Shown here piece after piece: positions 48,472 through 59,766 of a DNA stretch of 64,000 nucleotides. The notes under the pieces were generated by a model that saw nothing but the letters and a program-made list of their open reading frames with translations, did no database searches and was not told the DNA's origin. Origin of the DNA: Undaria pinnatifida (Eukaryota; Sar; Phaeophyceae; Laminariales; Alariaceae). The stretch's first letter is position 1; every line of letters starts with the position of its first letter. The stretch lies in contig JABAKD010000025.1 of NCBI GenBank assembly GCA_012845835.1, positions 30,201,761 through 30,265,760 of the forward strand, written 5' to 3'. Made by a program: the position numbers and the translations under genes.

Positions 48472-48600
48472 GCCCCGGTGGTCTAGTGGTTACCCTCGAA
48501 TAATACTAGTTGGTCCTTGAGCTCGATTTCCACCGTTGTGAGATTCGACATTATTTGCAGAAATGCAAAAAAAGGATCAAATAACTGCTGAGAACGCCTA
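48472..48600 (+). repeat. tRNA-derived SINE-like sequence (A and B boxes)
   Basis: GCCCCGG is followed by TGGTCTAGTGGTTA (48479-48492), an exact tRNA A-box. About 50 bp later comes GAGATTCGACATT (48540), close to a B-box. No matching acceptor stem or CCA-end pairing is found, so this is not a functional tRNA. A pol III-type SINE head or tRNA pseudogene is the best reading. The downstream sequence becomes A-rich (AAATGCAAAAAAAGG). Confidence 0.45.
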
Positions 48601-48989
48601 GCACTGTGAGCAGGTACAATTCGACGTGATTAGACAAGGGAAGAAATAGTGAAATATTCTCATGATGGAAATGAAGGCATGTACCGTAGTGGGGTGGGGG
48701 GAGGGGAGCCCGCTATATTACCCCGGATCTGAGTTATACTACTGGGAGGGAGGGTGAGAGTAGTGCGAGGAAAATAAATGGGATGGAAAAGAAAAGAAAA
48801 GGTGAAGGGGCGTTATTACTGCTGCTATAATACGGTACCCAAGAAAGTTGCACCGATCTCGGGCTCGATCTGGACTGAATATGCAGTTGGACCATGTACA
48901 ACTTCTCTAATCACAGGCCACTATGAGACGATAGTAATTGAACTTGCTGAACTTCTTAGTGAGTGGTGGTTTCCTCTATCCACGAACCT

Positions 48990-50165
48990 CAGCCGAGCCG
49001 ATCAATTGAATACCCGGAGGTTGGGTTACGCTGTGCGGAGCGGTATCGAGCCAAGCTTCAAATGAAATGTTCACGTACCGGGGATGGGGTATACGAATAA
49101 AAATTCAACAGTGCGAGTAGCCCATTTTTTTCAGTTGTAAATACCTTGAAGGATTTCCGAACCGGGGGTTGGACCCTATTCTGTGGTGCTGGCGTTGTAT
49201 ACGAACCTCAGCCAGCTAGGGACTCCACGCCGTGCGGTGTGGTGTCGACCCGGCAGAAGCCGCTTTTCGTCCCCGGTTTGTTGGAGTTGATGGGGGTATG
49301 GAAGGATTTCTCAAACAGGAATGGAGCCCTGTCCTCATCGGGTGCGTCGGAACGCCCCCCCCGCATTGGCTGGTCTATATCCTCCCCGGATGTCTCTCGC
49401 TCTACGAGTTGCACAGCCAACCAACGATGAGCCCATGTCAGTAGATGATTGTCACACCGTTAGCGGGGCTATGTCAACCCGCGGGAGAAATCGGTTATCG
49501 TCCCCGGTTTGTCACGATTTCTGAAACGGGCACCGGCCTCTATCCTCCCGTGGTGGCACAGCCCGTAAATCCGAGCCGCAGCCAATCAGCGGTAAGCCAA
49601 TATGGTTGGGGTTCCACGCCGTACGGGGTGGTGTCGACACGGGAGGTCATCGTTATTATTCCCGCGTTTTTGGAGCTGTAGAGATTCGGGCGATTCATGA
49701 ATCGGGGATGGGACCCTATCTTCCCCGTGCGCGACGGAAATGCCCCCCATTGATGGGCGCTCCCCGCCTAGGACAGCGCTGTGGAGCTCAAACCTATCAG
49801 CGATGAGCCAACGGGATTGGGGTTTCCTCGCCGTGCGGGGCGGTATCGACCCGAGAAAGCTGAGTTTCTTCTCCGGTTAGTCGAAGTTCTAGATATATTG
49901 AACAACCTCTGGACCGGGGATGGGACCCTATCATCCCGAGGTGGAGCTGGCTCAACATATGAAGCCGGCCAATCAGAGATCGGCCGGTGGGGTTGGGATT
50001 TCCACACCGTACGGGGAGTCAACCCGGATGATATCCGCTTTCGTCCCCAGGTTGTCAGAGTTGAATATGTGTTGATGGATTTCGATCCCGGGATGTGACC
50101 CTATCGTGCCCGGGTGACGCTTACTTTGCGTATGAATCCCGGCCAATGAGTGATCAGACAAGAAT
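48990..50165. repeat. Satellite-like tandem array, unit about 150-235 bp
   Basis: A core resembling GGTTGGGGTTCCACGCCGTACGG, then GTGTCGACCCGGGA, then CCGGTTTGTTGGAGTTG, recurs near 49019, 49217, 49453, 49604, 49813 and 49987. A second block (ATTTCTGAACCGGGGATGGGACCCTATC) precedes each core and again stands at 50080. A GCCAATCAG block sits between them in several copies. Reading frames are not conserved across units, so the array looks non-coding. Confidence 0.75.
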
Positions 50166-50169
50166 GGCA

Positions 50170-52430
50170 TATTTTATTTTCGTTAAAAAACAACTCGAGC
50201 ATGAAATTCTTAACTGTCAAAATCGTCAGCGCTGTTTTAGCCTCGACCTGAATCTTCAAGAAATGATCGATCTACAGCTACCAACAAGCAGCAGTATTGC
50301 AATAGCATTCGAGGGGTTGAATGACGAAGGAGGCGATACCACCGAGTTTCGCTCCTAAAACACTGCCAGCACGTCTCTCCACGATAAGATATCGCACAGA
50401 CAGCCGATCTGGGAGACTCGGATCTAGACGATACTATTATATCATGCATGGTATATGTCAGAAGCTGGTTCAATGCGAGCCTCTCAGTGGCTACGAAGAG
50501 AACACGCAGCAGACATGGTCAGTCACTTTGCTGGCCCCGGATGCTTGATTGAGTAAAGACACAATCAGAAACGCACTCGACACGTTTCGTCGCCAGACTA
50601 AAGGTCGGTCTTAACGATACGTACAGCACTTCTTCAGTTTTTGATGAAATTTCGGCATTTTACCGAAATCTCCGAAGCTTTAATCTTCACGAGTACGAGC
50701 CTCAGTTGGCTCGCAAAACAATCGTCCACCCGGCACAGACCCGTCACTGCAGCAGCAACACTCGCGAAAGACACCCACGCGGTTGTCCCACTGGAGTCGG
50801 CCTTACTCGTAGGCACTTGTCGGTGCCTTGGGGAGTGAAGTCCATCACCAAGTCGCCGCGCTACAACGCCCAACGTGACAAAAGTCTCAGCTAATGCCGT
50901 CAGCGAGCTCGTTCGGTCGGCCGTCTCGGTGCGGTCACTTTGTCAACTCGACGACGAGAGCTCAGAAGCTCACTGCGCCTTCTGCGATCAGCCACGACCT
51001 GCCAATGACCTTGGGAACGACCCTGCTCAGTCTCGTGCTCTCGCGAATGATGGCACAGCTCGAGCGGTGCCGCTGCTCGATCCTCTACACCCTTGTACCT
51101 AGAATTTAGATATTCCCTAAGCAAACTGAAAAAAATACGGCCAGTTTTTCCGGGGGTGAAAATTCTAGGCTCATCACGAACTAGGTAAAAACCGAAAAAA
51201 AAAGCTTTACGTTAGGAACGATCCTAAAGGATCAGTTGGCGTGTGCTCGGATTTGTCCGATCGAAATCTGATTAATCTCGGAATCAGATTCACGAAAAAA
51301 ACGATAGCAAGTAGTCCATTGTTAGTCTAGACTACATCGAACTCTTGGAATTACTTTACATACTGTACGCGTAGACTAGACTATGTGTGTGGCGCAGATC
51401 ACTTTTTTGACTCTACCAAAAATTGAATCGAACAATTCGAAGTGCTACCCTCCCCTACCCGATGCATGGGTGCCGGCGAATGCCGGCACCCATGCGGAGC
51501 CCTTGCACAGTAGTACAGTAGTTTGCGATCAAACAAAGGGCACTAAAACTATAGAGCTACTCCTGTACTATTTATAATAACAACAAATACAGTACATCAG
51601 TCACTTACCGTTGGTGCACCGTCGCGCTCGCCGCCGCCACCTCCACTCCCACCGCGGTTGTTCTCGCTATCTATTCTTGCATTGTCGCCTGTGTTTTTCT
51701 TGCTTCTTGTGGGCGCTTCGATGAAAGAGAGGTTCGTGGGGATGAGCGAAAAGCAGACTGTGCCCGGAGGGGCGGCTATGCAATGTACACGGCTCATCAG
51801 CATTGGCGTTTCGAACAGTCTCGTGAAATAAAATTCGCATGTGACTATTAAGCCGTAATGATGAGCCTAGCGCTAATTGAGACGGGGCTTATTGCCATCG
51901 TAGACGAACCGTCGGTTACCTTATGGACGCCCCGCCACCCTCTACTATCCGGCGCGCTACATCGAAGGACGAAATGATGGAATATGATGAGGTTTCACCT
52001 TCCACCCGCTGCGGAAACTGTTTTGTTGGCTATATACCCTGACAGAGGTTCGCTAAGGGCACGAGAACAGTATGGCACATATGCCGAGCTTACAGTGGGC
52101 AGCAACAGCACACTGCAGTAATGCCCAAGTGTCGCAACGTCGTAACGACAAAATGCTCTACAGCAGTACCAGGTAATACCATAAATGCGGGGGGATATTG
52201 CTGTAGAAACCCCGTTTCTAAACCGCCTTATCATCACATTGAGCACCCCATAACTCTGAAATCTGAATCAGGATACCTCGATCACCGTTATACACTATTG
52301 ATAAGGAGAGGAGAATAACCACAGCATTAAAGTATTTCCTGCGCGCGTATGTCATGTGTGAAGGCCTGTGAACGTGAGCTGTGAGTCGCGAACTGGGTGT
52401 TACATTGCTTCCAACAAGACCCTGCTGCAG
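50170..52430. other. No recognisable gene; hairpins
   Basis: Frames at 50641-51109 are GC-rich but without motif. Two short hairpins stand out: AATCTGATT...AATCAGATT (about 51268-51293) and the perfect 14-bp stem at 51464-51495. Confidence 0.4.
51464..51495. other. Perfect 14-bp inverted repeat with GAAT loop
   Basis: GCATGGGTGCCGGC, the loop GAAT, then GCCGGCACCCATGC. The stem is perfect and GC-rich. It could be a transcript hairpin or a recombination remnant. No poly-T follows on either strand. Confidence 0.85.
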
Positions 52431-52436
52431 TATGAT

Positions 52437-53919
52437 CCATGTCCTAGAAGCTGAGGACTTTAGCGGCGAACATATGTCCGCACGGCTCAAGTACGAGGAC
52501 GTAAATCACCGGCCTCTCATGCCCCCGATCCTCGAGGCAGCGACGCTCGGCGCTGTCTCCGCTTTGAAGAACGTCCTGGCGTCAGGTGCGGACGCCAATC
52601 TCCGCTGCAGCAGCGATAAGGTATCCGCGCTCGACGTGGCCGTTCCGTTCTCATGCAGCATTTGGAAGTAGCGAGAGCTCTCCTGGAGCACGGGGTGGAC
52701 GTGAATGGCGCCAGTACCCTCGGCAAGACAGTGTTGCATGTTGTCCTGGGCCACAACCGGGCAGAAGTAGACGTCATTGACTTGCTCCTCTCCGCAGGAG
52801 TGGACATTAATGCACGGACGACGGGGGCGTCGACAGCTCTCCATCTCGCGATTGTCTACCCTGACACGGCGTGCAGCCGTATCATAGACATGTTGCTGCA
52901 GCGCGGGCAGCCAAGGACGCTGTGAATTATGACGGCCGTTCGCCCCTGCATTTGGCGGCTCGGTACGGCAACCTCGACGCGACTCGCGCCTTACTCGTGT
53001 CCTGTGCGGACGCCACCCGGCATGCTTCAAGCAGCATACCGGCACTGCTAAGCATCGCAGCCTGTATTGGCCATGCCGAAGTGGTCAATGAGCTCATCCG
53101 GCACGGGGTGGATGTAGATGCTTCCTCCAAAACCAACGGCTGCACCGCTCTGCACCAGGCAGCGTGGAGGAACAAAGCGGGCATCGTTGACGCTCTCGTT
53201 GAGGCTGGGGCCAGCGTCACTGCGCAGACGGTCTCCAGCGGGAAAACTCCGCTCCTCAAGGCCATCGAGTCCCTCGCTCATGAGGCTTTGCACGCGCTAC
53301 TTCGGCATCGCGCCCCCGTCCGGGCATGGTGACGAGGTGACGAGATCGGCCAAGGCAGCAAATCTCCCCATTCTGCGGCTGGGCTAGGCGGCAAGCAGGG
53401 TGCGGCGGAGGTGGTGGACCTCGTCCTGAGGTGGGGCGCAGACGAGTCCGACCTGGACGACGATGGCAACACCGCCGCCGAGGTACTCGGGGTACACGCC
53501 CCACGGCTGAAGAGAGTCGCGGAGGACGCCGACCGCGTGCGCAAGCTGCTGGCGAATACCCCCGCCGATAGACCCTGGCGTCACCGCGGAATGCTCCTTC
53601 TGTGCCTTGCTCATATCCCACGGGGGACAAGAACCGGTGGTATGGGGGGCGAAGGGGAGGGGGGGAAGCGGGGGGACGAGCATCGGGTGGAGCAGCGGAT
53701 GGAGCAGCAGGGGGTGCAGCAGGGGGTGAAGCAGGGGGCGCAGCAGGCGGGGGGGAAGAGACAGGGCAGGGTGTTAAGGGGGGGACAGAGCAGCAAACGC
53801 TTGCCAACTACCGATTCATGGGATCGTTGCTGGGTTTTGAGGAGAAGGAATACTTCCAGGCGATCATTGGGTTCTTGCGAAAGCCCGATGCGACCTTGGT
53901 TAGCGTCCACCCATGGTAA
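52437..53919 (+). pseudogene. Ankyrin-repeat protein pseudogene with multiple frameshifts
   Basis: The frame starting MIHVLEAEDFSGEHMSARLKY leads into PPILEAATLGAVSALKNVLASGAD, the usual N-terminus of this ankyrin family as I recall it. The repeats are spread over three frames: to about 52650, then LEVARALLEHGVDV to RIIDMLLQRG (about 52905), then KDAVNYDGRSPLHLAARYG to LLRHRAPV (about 53325). After a TGA (53331) comes AAEVVDLVLRWGADESDLDDDGNTAAEVLG and the PADRPWRHRGMLLLCLAHI block (53562-53617). A low-complexity GGGGGAGCAG-type stretch follows (53650-53770). The final block GFEEKEYFQAIIGFLRK is again in another frame, ending at 53919. At least three frame changes plus one stop are needed. 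Sequencing error at homopolymers is an alternative for some of them. Confidence 0.75.
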
Positions 53920-56255
53920 CGCTGTTGTATTGCCTGCTGTTCGAATATAGTCTACTAATATACTATTAACAGTTGTGCGAGCTGTAGCCTTCCCGTCCGC
54001 GGCGCACGTTATTCAAGTTTACGTGCTGTGTATAGTACACGTCTGTTTGTAGCAGACTCGCAGTCGGTCGTCGGTTCAGACGGAGTAAACGTGTTCTTTG
54101 CCGAGGCGGTCGGTCTCCTGTAACCGACTAAAAGGCTTTCCTCTTTTCAGTTTAGCCGATCTCCCGGCCTGCTGTAACCATTTCCGACTCCGCGCACTTC
54201 ATGTCGTGTTCACGGATCCGAACCAAACCCGGATCGCCGCGCCGTTACGCTCCACGGTTCGGTCCGAGTATGATCGGCTTCGAATATGGTCTTCCGATGC
54301 TTTCGTCTGTTTCGATCTCTGTAATCCAAGCTAAACGATTTCAATACGGATCGGTTCGGTATTACTTCCGAATCCTTGTGCGAATCGGTCCGGTTCATAA
54401 CAGTCGTGGTGATGTTCCTGTGGATTGGGTCTGTCCCATATCCGTAAGAAGAGGTTATTTTTATGGTCGGTAATTATATGACCGCAGGAAACACCGCGGT
54501 CCCCCCCGGAGTCGCCCATGCGTTTGAACCGTACAACAACCGAATGATCGGTCTGGACGCGAAAATCCGGTTTTGTTTTTACTTTTTGTGCGAGAGTGCG
54601 ACGAATGATGTTTGGGCTACGATAAATAAAAGCAGGGATGTAAACATGTAGAACCACGGTTTTTTCATGCGATCTTGTTGATCAGAACCATAGGTGAATA
54701 GCATGTCTTGGATCTGATCCGCAACGTGTCTGTTTTTTCTGTTTGGTTTGGTTCAATTCCACCAATAACTACGAAATTCGGTGGGTTCAGCACCACGGTG
54801 TAAGGTCGCTGCGGCCTATATTCAAGTTTCAAGTGAAGCGCACAGCGTGCCGTGACCGCGGCGTTCGGATGAAGTAACACGCATATAGAGCGCAGACTAG
54901 TATTTAGACGGTGACGAGGATTGCAGGTTTTTCTGCGGTTGCTGCGCTACCGTTGTGTCTATGTTAAGATGATAGTGGGCCCATTGATTCTGTCATATAC
55001 CTGCTGTTAACCTGCTGTTATCTCTGCCGCCGCTACTGGTATTTGTGTTTCTGCTACTTGCTGGTTCACGTTAAAAACCCGAAATTCTCTCCCCTACGAA
55101 TACGGCTTGCAATATTTGGTCAACGGGTCAAGATTTGGTATCATACTGACCCCCGTGACAAGTGGAAGAGGGTAAGAGGGTGACATGGCCTGTTATTTGT
55201 TTAACGGCCTCGGGCTGTCTCTAAGATCGCATCGACCGAGAATAGGCCTCAGCTTCTTTTTGATATTCAGGCTGTTTCCAAGCGGGGGCGAAAAAAACAT
55301 TTGCGCCGCGTTTTGAACGAACCGGTTGGAGGTACTCCAAGGCACGTCTGTAGATTATTTCGCGCAATAAATCGAGGACTTGGTCTGCCTATGTTCAACA
55401 TTAGGCGGAATCTAGCAAAAAAACGGGTCGCACATTAAACCCAAGTTATTTGAAGGAAATAACGCATCCTACTCATTTTTGCGCACAAAAGTTCAAATGT
55501 CCACGCCCTTTTTGCGAGATAGACCCTGAAATTTTGCACGCATGTTCTACGTGTCCACCCCGAGGCCCCTGACTCCCGGGTTTTTTCTTCATTTTTTTTC
55601 GCCAAAATTATGTAGTCTAAGGCGGTCCAAGTTTTCCAAGAAGTCTCAAGTGACGAAAAAATAAGGCAAAAATAAGGCAAAAAAAAGAACAAAAGAAAAA
55701 ACACATACCGACAGGTGAACGAAGTCTTCGCAAGGGCACTAAGAAGACGTGTGCAAAATTCCACGGTCTCAATCGAAATAACGACGTGGACATTCGCCGG
55801 GGAATATATTTCGTATTTTTAGCTTGAACCAGCCTGCACTTCTACTGCACCGTTATTAGTTCTGCTCCGTACCGCTGCTAACGCGCTACCGCTACGGTAT
55901 GCTACTATAACTAGTAACTGATGCTGCTACTACGGGTGGGACTGCTGTTACTTCCACTACACCACGCATTTGTAAGCGGGTTGCACGTTGGTTCTGTGGC
56001 TTGGTGTGTGAAGAAGTGGCATGTTTCTAATATATGGTCCCTGCTTCCCCACTCCCTTGTCTGGTACACCCCAGACAATCGGTGTGTCTCAATACCGCCA
56101 TTGATTGCGGTGTCCTCTTTCTAGGATTGGCCCGAGCCTCGCTCGGCGATTTATTCATACTTATTTACCGCTGTCTGCTTTGGACGCATGCTACGGTAGG
56201 TAGAGATACACCATGTGTCCATTGCTATTTTCCTTCCTCCGAGAAACCTCACCCA
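53920..56255. other. No recognisable gene
   Basis: GGTTCGG/CCGAACC words are frequent at 54150-54420 and recall the GACCC-type repeats. AT-rich frames around 55435-55764 have no motif. Confidence 0.4.
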
Positions 56256-56260
56256 AGGTG

Positions 56261-56671
56261 ACGCGTGCTACGATACAGGACGATAGAGAACGACAGAAAA
56301 CGATACAGGACGATACAAACAAGACGATACAGGGCGATACAGGACGATACAGGACGATACAGAACGATACAGGACGATACAGGACGATACGGAACGATAC
56401 AGGACGATAAAGGACGATACAGGACGATAGAGGTGTGCACTACTCTTTTTCTGAGGTTCCTCAATCTGGGAGCTTAAGACATGATCCTCCCAAAAACTGA
56501 TTTGGAGAAACAAAAAACTGCTACCGGATGAATAACCCCACGGCCTAGAGGTACACGACGAGAATCACGCAAAAACAAAATTCGACGAAATTCCGACGAT
56601 TTTGGATTGAGGAGCCTCGTCATTAAGGAAACATTTCACACTGAAAGTGCTACCTCCATCGTAGCATGCGT
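56261..56671. repeat. MITE-B copy with expanded terminus (10-bp ACGATACAGG array)
   Basis: It begins with ACGCGTGCTACGATACAGGACGATAGAG, and the reverse complement of its right end is ACGCATGCTACGATGGAGGTA. Between the left terminus and the internal sequence, ACGATACAGG is repeated about 15 times (56271-56431). The internal blocks AAACTGATTTGGAG, CTACCGGATGAATAACCCCACGG, ACGACGAGAATCACGC, ATTTTGGATTGAGGAGCC and GTGCTACCTCCATCG are family B in inverted orientation. Confidence 0.85.
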
Positions 56672-56889
56672 GTTGATAAACTACTCTAAACCTCACACAA
56701 AAAAAGTGATTTCGGGAAAGTTGAAGGTACTGCCCGATGAACCATCCAACGATTTACTAAGGTATACAAGGAAAGAAGTCGCAACAAAGGAAGGAAATTT
56801 CAACGATTTGGGGTTAAGGAGCTCCGTCATCACAGAAAATATTTCAGCACAAAAGTGGTACACATTAATACCGATATCGTAGCACGCGT
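56662..56889. repeat. Second MITE-B copy, directly adjoining
   Basis: It shares the CGTAGCATGCGT junction with the previous copy and ends in ATCGTAGCACGCGT. Internal blocks are AAAAAAGTGATTTCGGGAAAG, TACTGCCCGATGAACC, AACGATTTGGGGTTAAGGAGC and AAAAGTGGTACACATTAATACCG. Two copies stand head to tail and share one terminus. Confidence 0.7.
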
Positions 56890-56894
56890 GTTTC

Positions 56895-59425
56895 ATGCAC
56901 TGCTCTTCTCTGCCGCCACCTGCGCTGCTTCGATACCCTGCCTACTGTGGCCTCATGCTGTCTTCTGGCAGTGTACGGGTTCATGGCACGTGTCACGTGT
57001 CCGCGTGTGTTCGGACAAGTGCTTGCTGCTCACATACAATACGCCCCATTCCGCAACCTGCGTTGGCTAATCAACGAGCAACCCAGCACACACATACACA
57101 CGTGCCGGGGAGATTATTTAATCACCCGGCATACGCCGTCACAGCACACACAGACAAGCACAGTGTAGCTTTAACGCCGACATGGCACACACACAGACAA
57201 CCATTTTTTCCCCAACACCTACCCCCCTCTCTATCTTATACCAGTATGAGATACCCCTGGGAGCCGAGCCAACACCCTGTACACGTTGTATGTAGGGGGT
57301 GTAGTTATCTCGTGAATAGCCGCAGTCTCACGGCCGTGGTGGTACTATTAGACCCTCGCATCCCTACAATGCCGTGAGACGGAGCACGTCGGGGTTCATC
57401 GATCAGGAAGATATCGCGTGCACCAGGCGCAAAGCGCCGTCAGGCGTTCGGTGAGCCGCGTGAAGGGCTAGTCGCGTGAAAGGTGAGCTGCATCTTGTTT
57501 CGTAAGAACCACTCGTGAGGCGGACTAATTTCGTGCATGTCGACGACAGCTTCGGAGTAGTTTTTTTTTTATTTGGTGTGGCCACTTCCAGAATCAGCCA
57601 TGGGGATAATAGTCAGCTTCCTTGCGGGGGGCTTATAATATGCACACTAGGTCATGACACCCCCCTTGGGCGGAGTTAAGGTTCACCTAGTCCGCAAAAT
57701 ATTATTCAACTCGACTATAACCACGATTACCCCCCAAACGTAGTAACGGGGAGAAAAAAAGGTGGTTCCCTGATGATTGAGTTCACGTGGTGGAAGGCGT
57801 GTTTTACAGCGTCGATGCCAATCGACGCCAACCCCGGGGGGGTGGTAGGGGGGGGTGCTCTTTAGGGCCCGGGAGTTTGACCCACCGAACTCCTTGACTG
57901 AGGAAACTGCCTAAACTCGTTGCAAGCTCGTCTGTGTTTCACGTATTCCGTGCCGACCATCGCGCGGCGCCTGTTTTTTTTCTATGAGTCGCTTGTTAGG
58001 TCAGTATACGGCTCCTCATAGTGTGCAGTGTACAAGACTCCTATAAATATTATACGGGTACCAAGCAACAAAACAGGTAACAAGAAAGCCGGACTGAGAT
58101 TTACAGGAGGATCAAAAGTTCGTGTAGAAATTATGGAACGTTTACGCTGAGCTCAGTCTATAACGCACTTTTTCTCAAGAAATAAAAATCCTGCCTGAGC
58201 CATGCGTCCTGTTTCTTGTATTTTCAAGGGGTATATTGTGCCGTATACATATAGGGATCCGAGAGGAGATAGGCACCCCGTCCCTGCGGTGGCATGCCTC
58301 TGCTGCATGCCATGCAGCGAAGCCTCCCAGCGAAAACGCTGCACGGAGTAGTAGCTGTATTGTTGTGTGTTGAGCAAATCGTGAGCCTTGGGTACGGGTT
58401 GGTCTGGAAGTGACGTGGTCGCCCCTATTGTGTGCGCTGCAACGGTGTGAACAGGTAGGTCCCCGAGGCCTGAAACGAGATATTCTCCGAAACATATGGT
58501 CCATGCAGGATACATCATTCAATTTTCTCCCAGCACCAACGTGCCAATCAATGCAATGCAATGGGCAATTCGCTCAGGGTAGGGGGGGGTGGTCTGGGGT
58601 CCGAAAGTACGTCTATATAGCAAATCTCGAAGTAGTAAGTAGTCGTCCCTGCAATAACCATTTTTCGATTCGATCTGGAGTGATAGTTGCCTTGTTATCG
58701 TCAACAAAAAACCGGAAAATCTTGATAGCTTTATTTTGGGGGGCACACGTTTCGCAACTCGATAGCGACCACGAATTCGGGGAGCTTTGTTCTTGGAAGA
58801 TTCCAACATCAGCTTTTCTTCTCATATGTATATGTATATATACGCAATTTGACGGAGATATCGGCGTAAAACAGAGTTTGTGAGACCATGTTCATACCTT
58901 TCTTTGCGGCGATTCTACTGCACGATTTTAAAATAATAGAACGGGAAACGATTCCTTTCGCCGTGCTCATTATTAGTTAAAATTTCAGGTTCGTGGGAAA
59001 CTACGGCTCCTCCTGTGAAAAATGAACACGAATGAATGGTAAATACGATGAAGTGGTTCGTGCTGAACTTCGCGATATACTAATGATTTTTTCCATTAGG
59101 GTAGTTTTTTAGCCCATTTTAGCCAGATATTGGGCGGCCGTTTTAGTGACCGCCCATAAATGACTTGATTTTAGTATAGGGATATGTTTTTTTTCTCGAC
59201 GGTGTTCGATTCCCTTGGGCTTGGTGATCACAACCAAGGTCGTTTAAATTTTCAATCTGAAATATTTCAAAAGTTATTAGCCGAAAACAAAGTGGATAAT
59301 GTTGTCCTGCACGGACGATACATGCTACAGAACGTCTATCTATGGCTGCGGCGAAGAAAAAATATGCACAAAATAAAGGCAAAAAGAGTAATAAAAAAGC
59401 ACCTGGTGTATTGTATATAGATAGC
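56895..59425. other. No recognisable gene
   Basis: Frames up to 160 codons (56895-57377, +) and 157 codons (58410-58883, +) show no domain. GGGCGG...CCGCCC pairs near 59132-59155. Confidence 0.4.
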
Positions 59426-59766
59426 TACAGTATAGCCAGGGTATCCTTGACGTGATACTGCAAACATAACATATTACGCGCGATGCAACCAGGTGCATTC
59501 GCGCCTGAACGAGCAGGCAGGAAAGGAATGCGTCGTGCAAGTCGAGGGAAGTTTTGCAACAGTGTCCCGAAGGATGCGAAAACAAACTGCTTGGTAACGT
59601 TGGTTGACAACATAGCCAAATTTTCAGTGGCTGGAAATACATGGATCAAAACCAACACATGGTGACAGGTTGTACCGGGCTAGATTGCCCTTTTCAAGTC
59701 CGAATTCTAAAACACAAACATTAAATGCCCATCATATAGTAGAATGGTCGGATGTTCAACGTGCCA

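Noticed and set aside
48472-48545. Functional tRNA gene
   Set aside because: The A-box is perfect, but there is no acceptor-stem partner and the T-arm does not pair.
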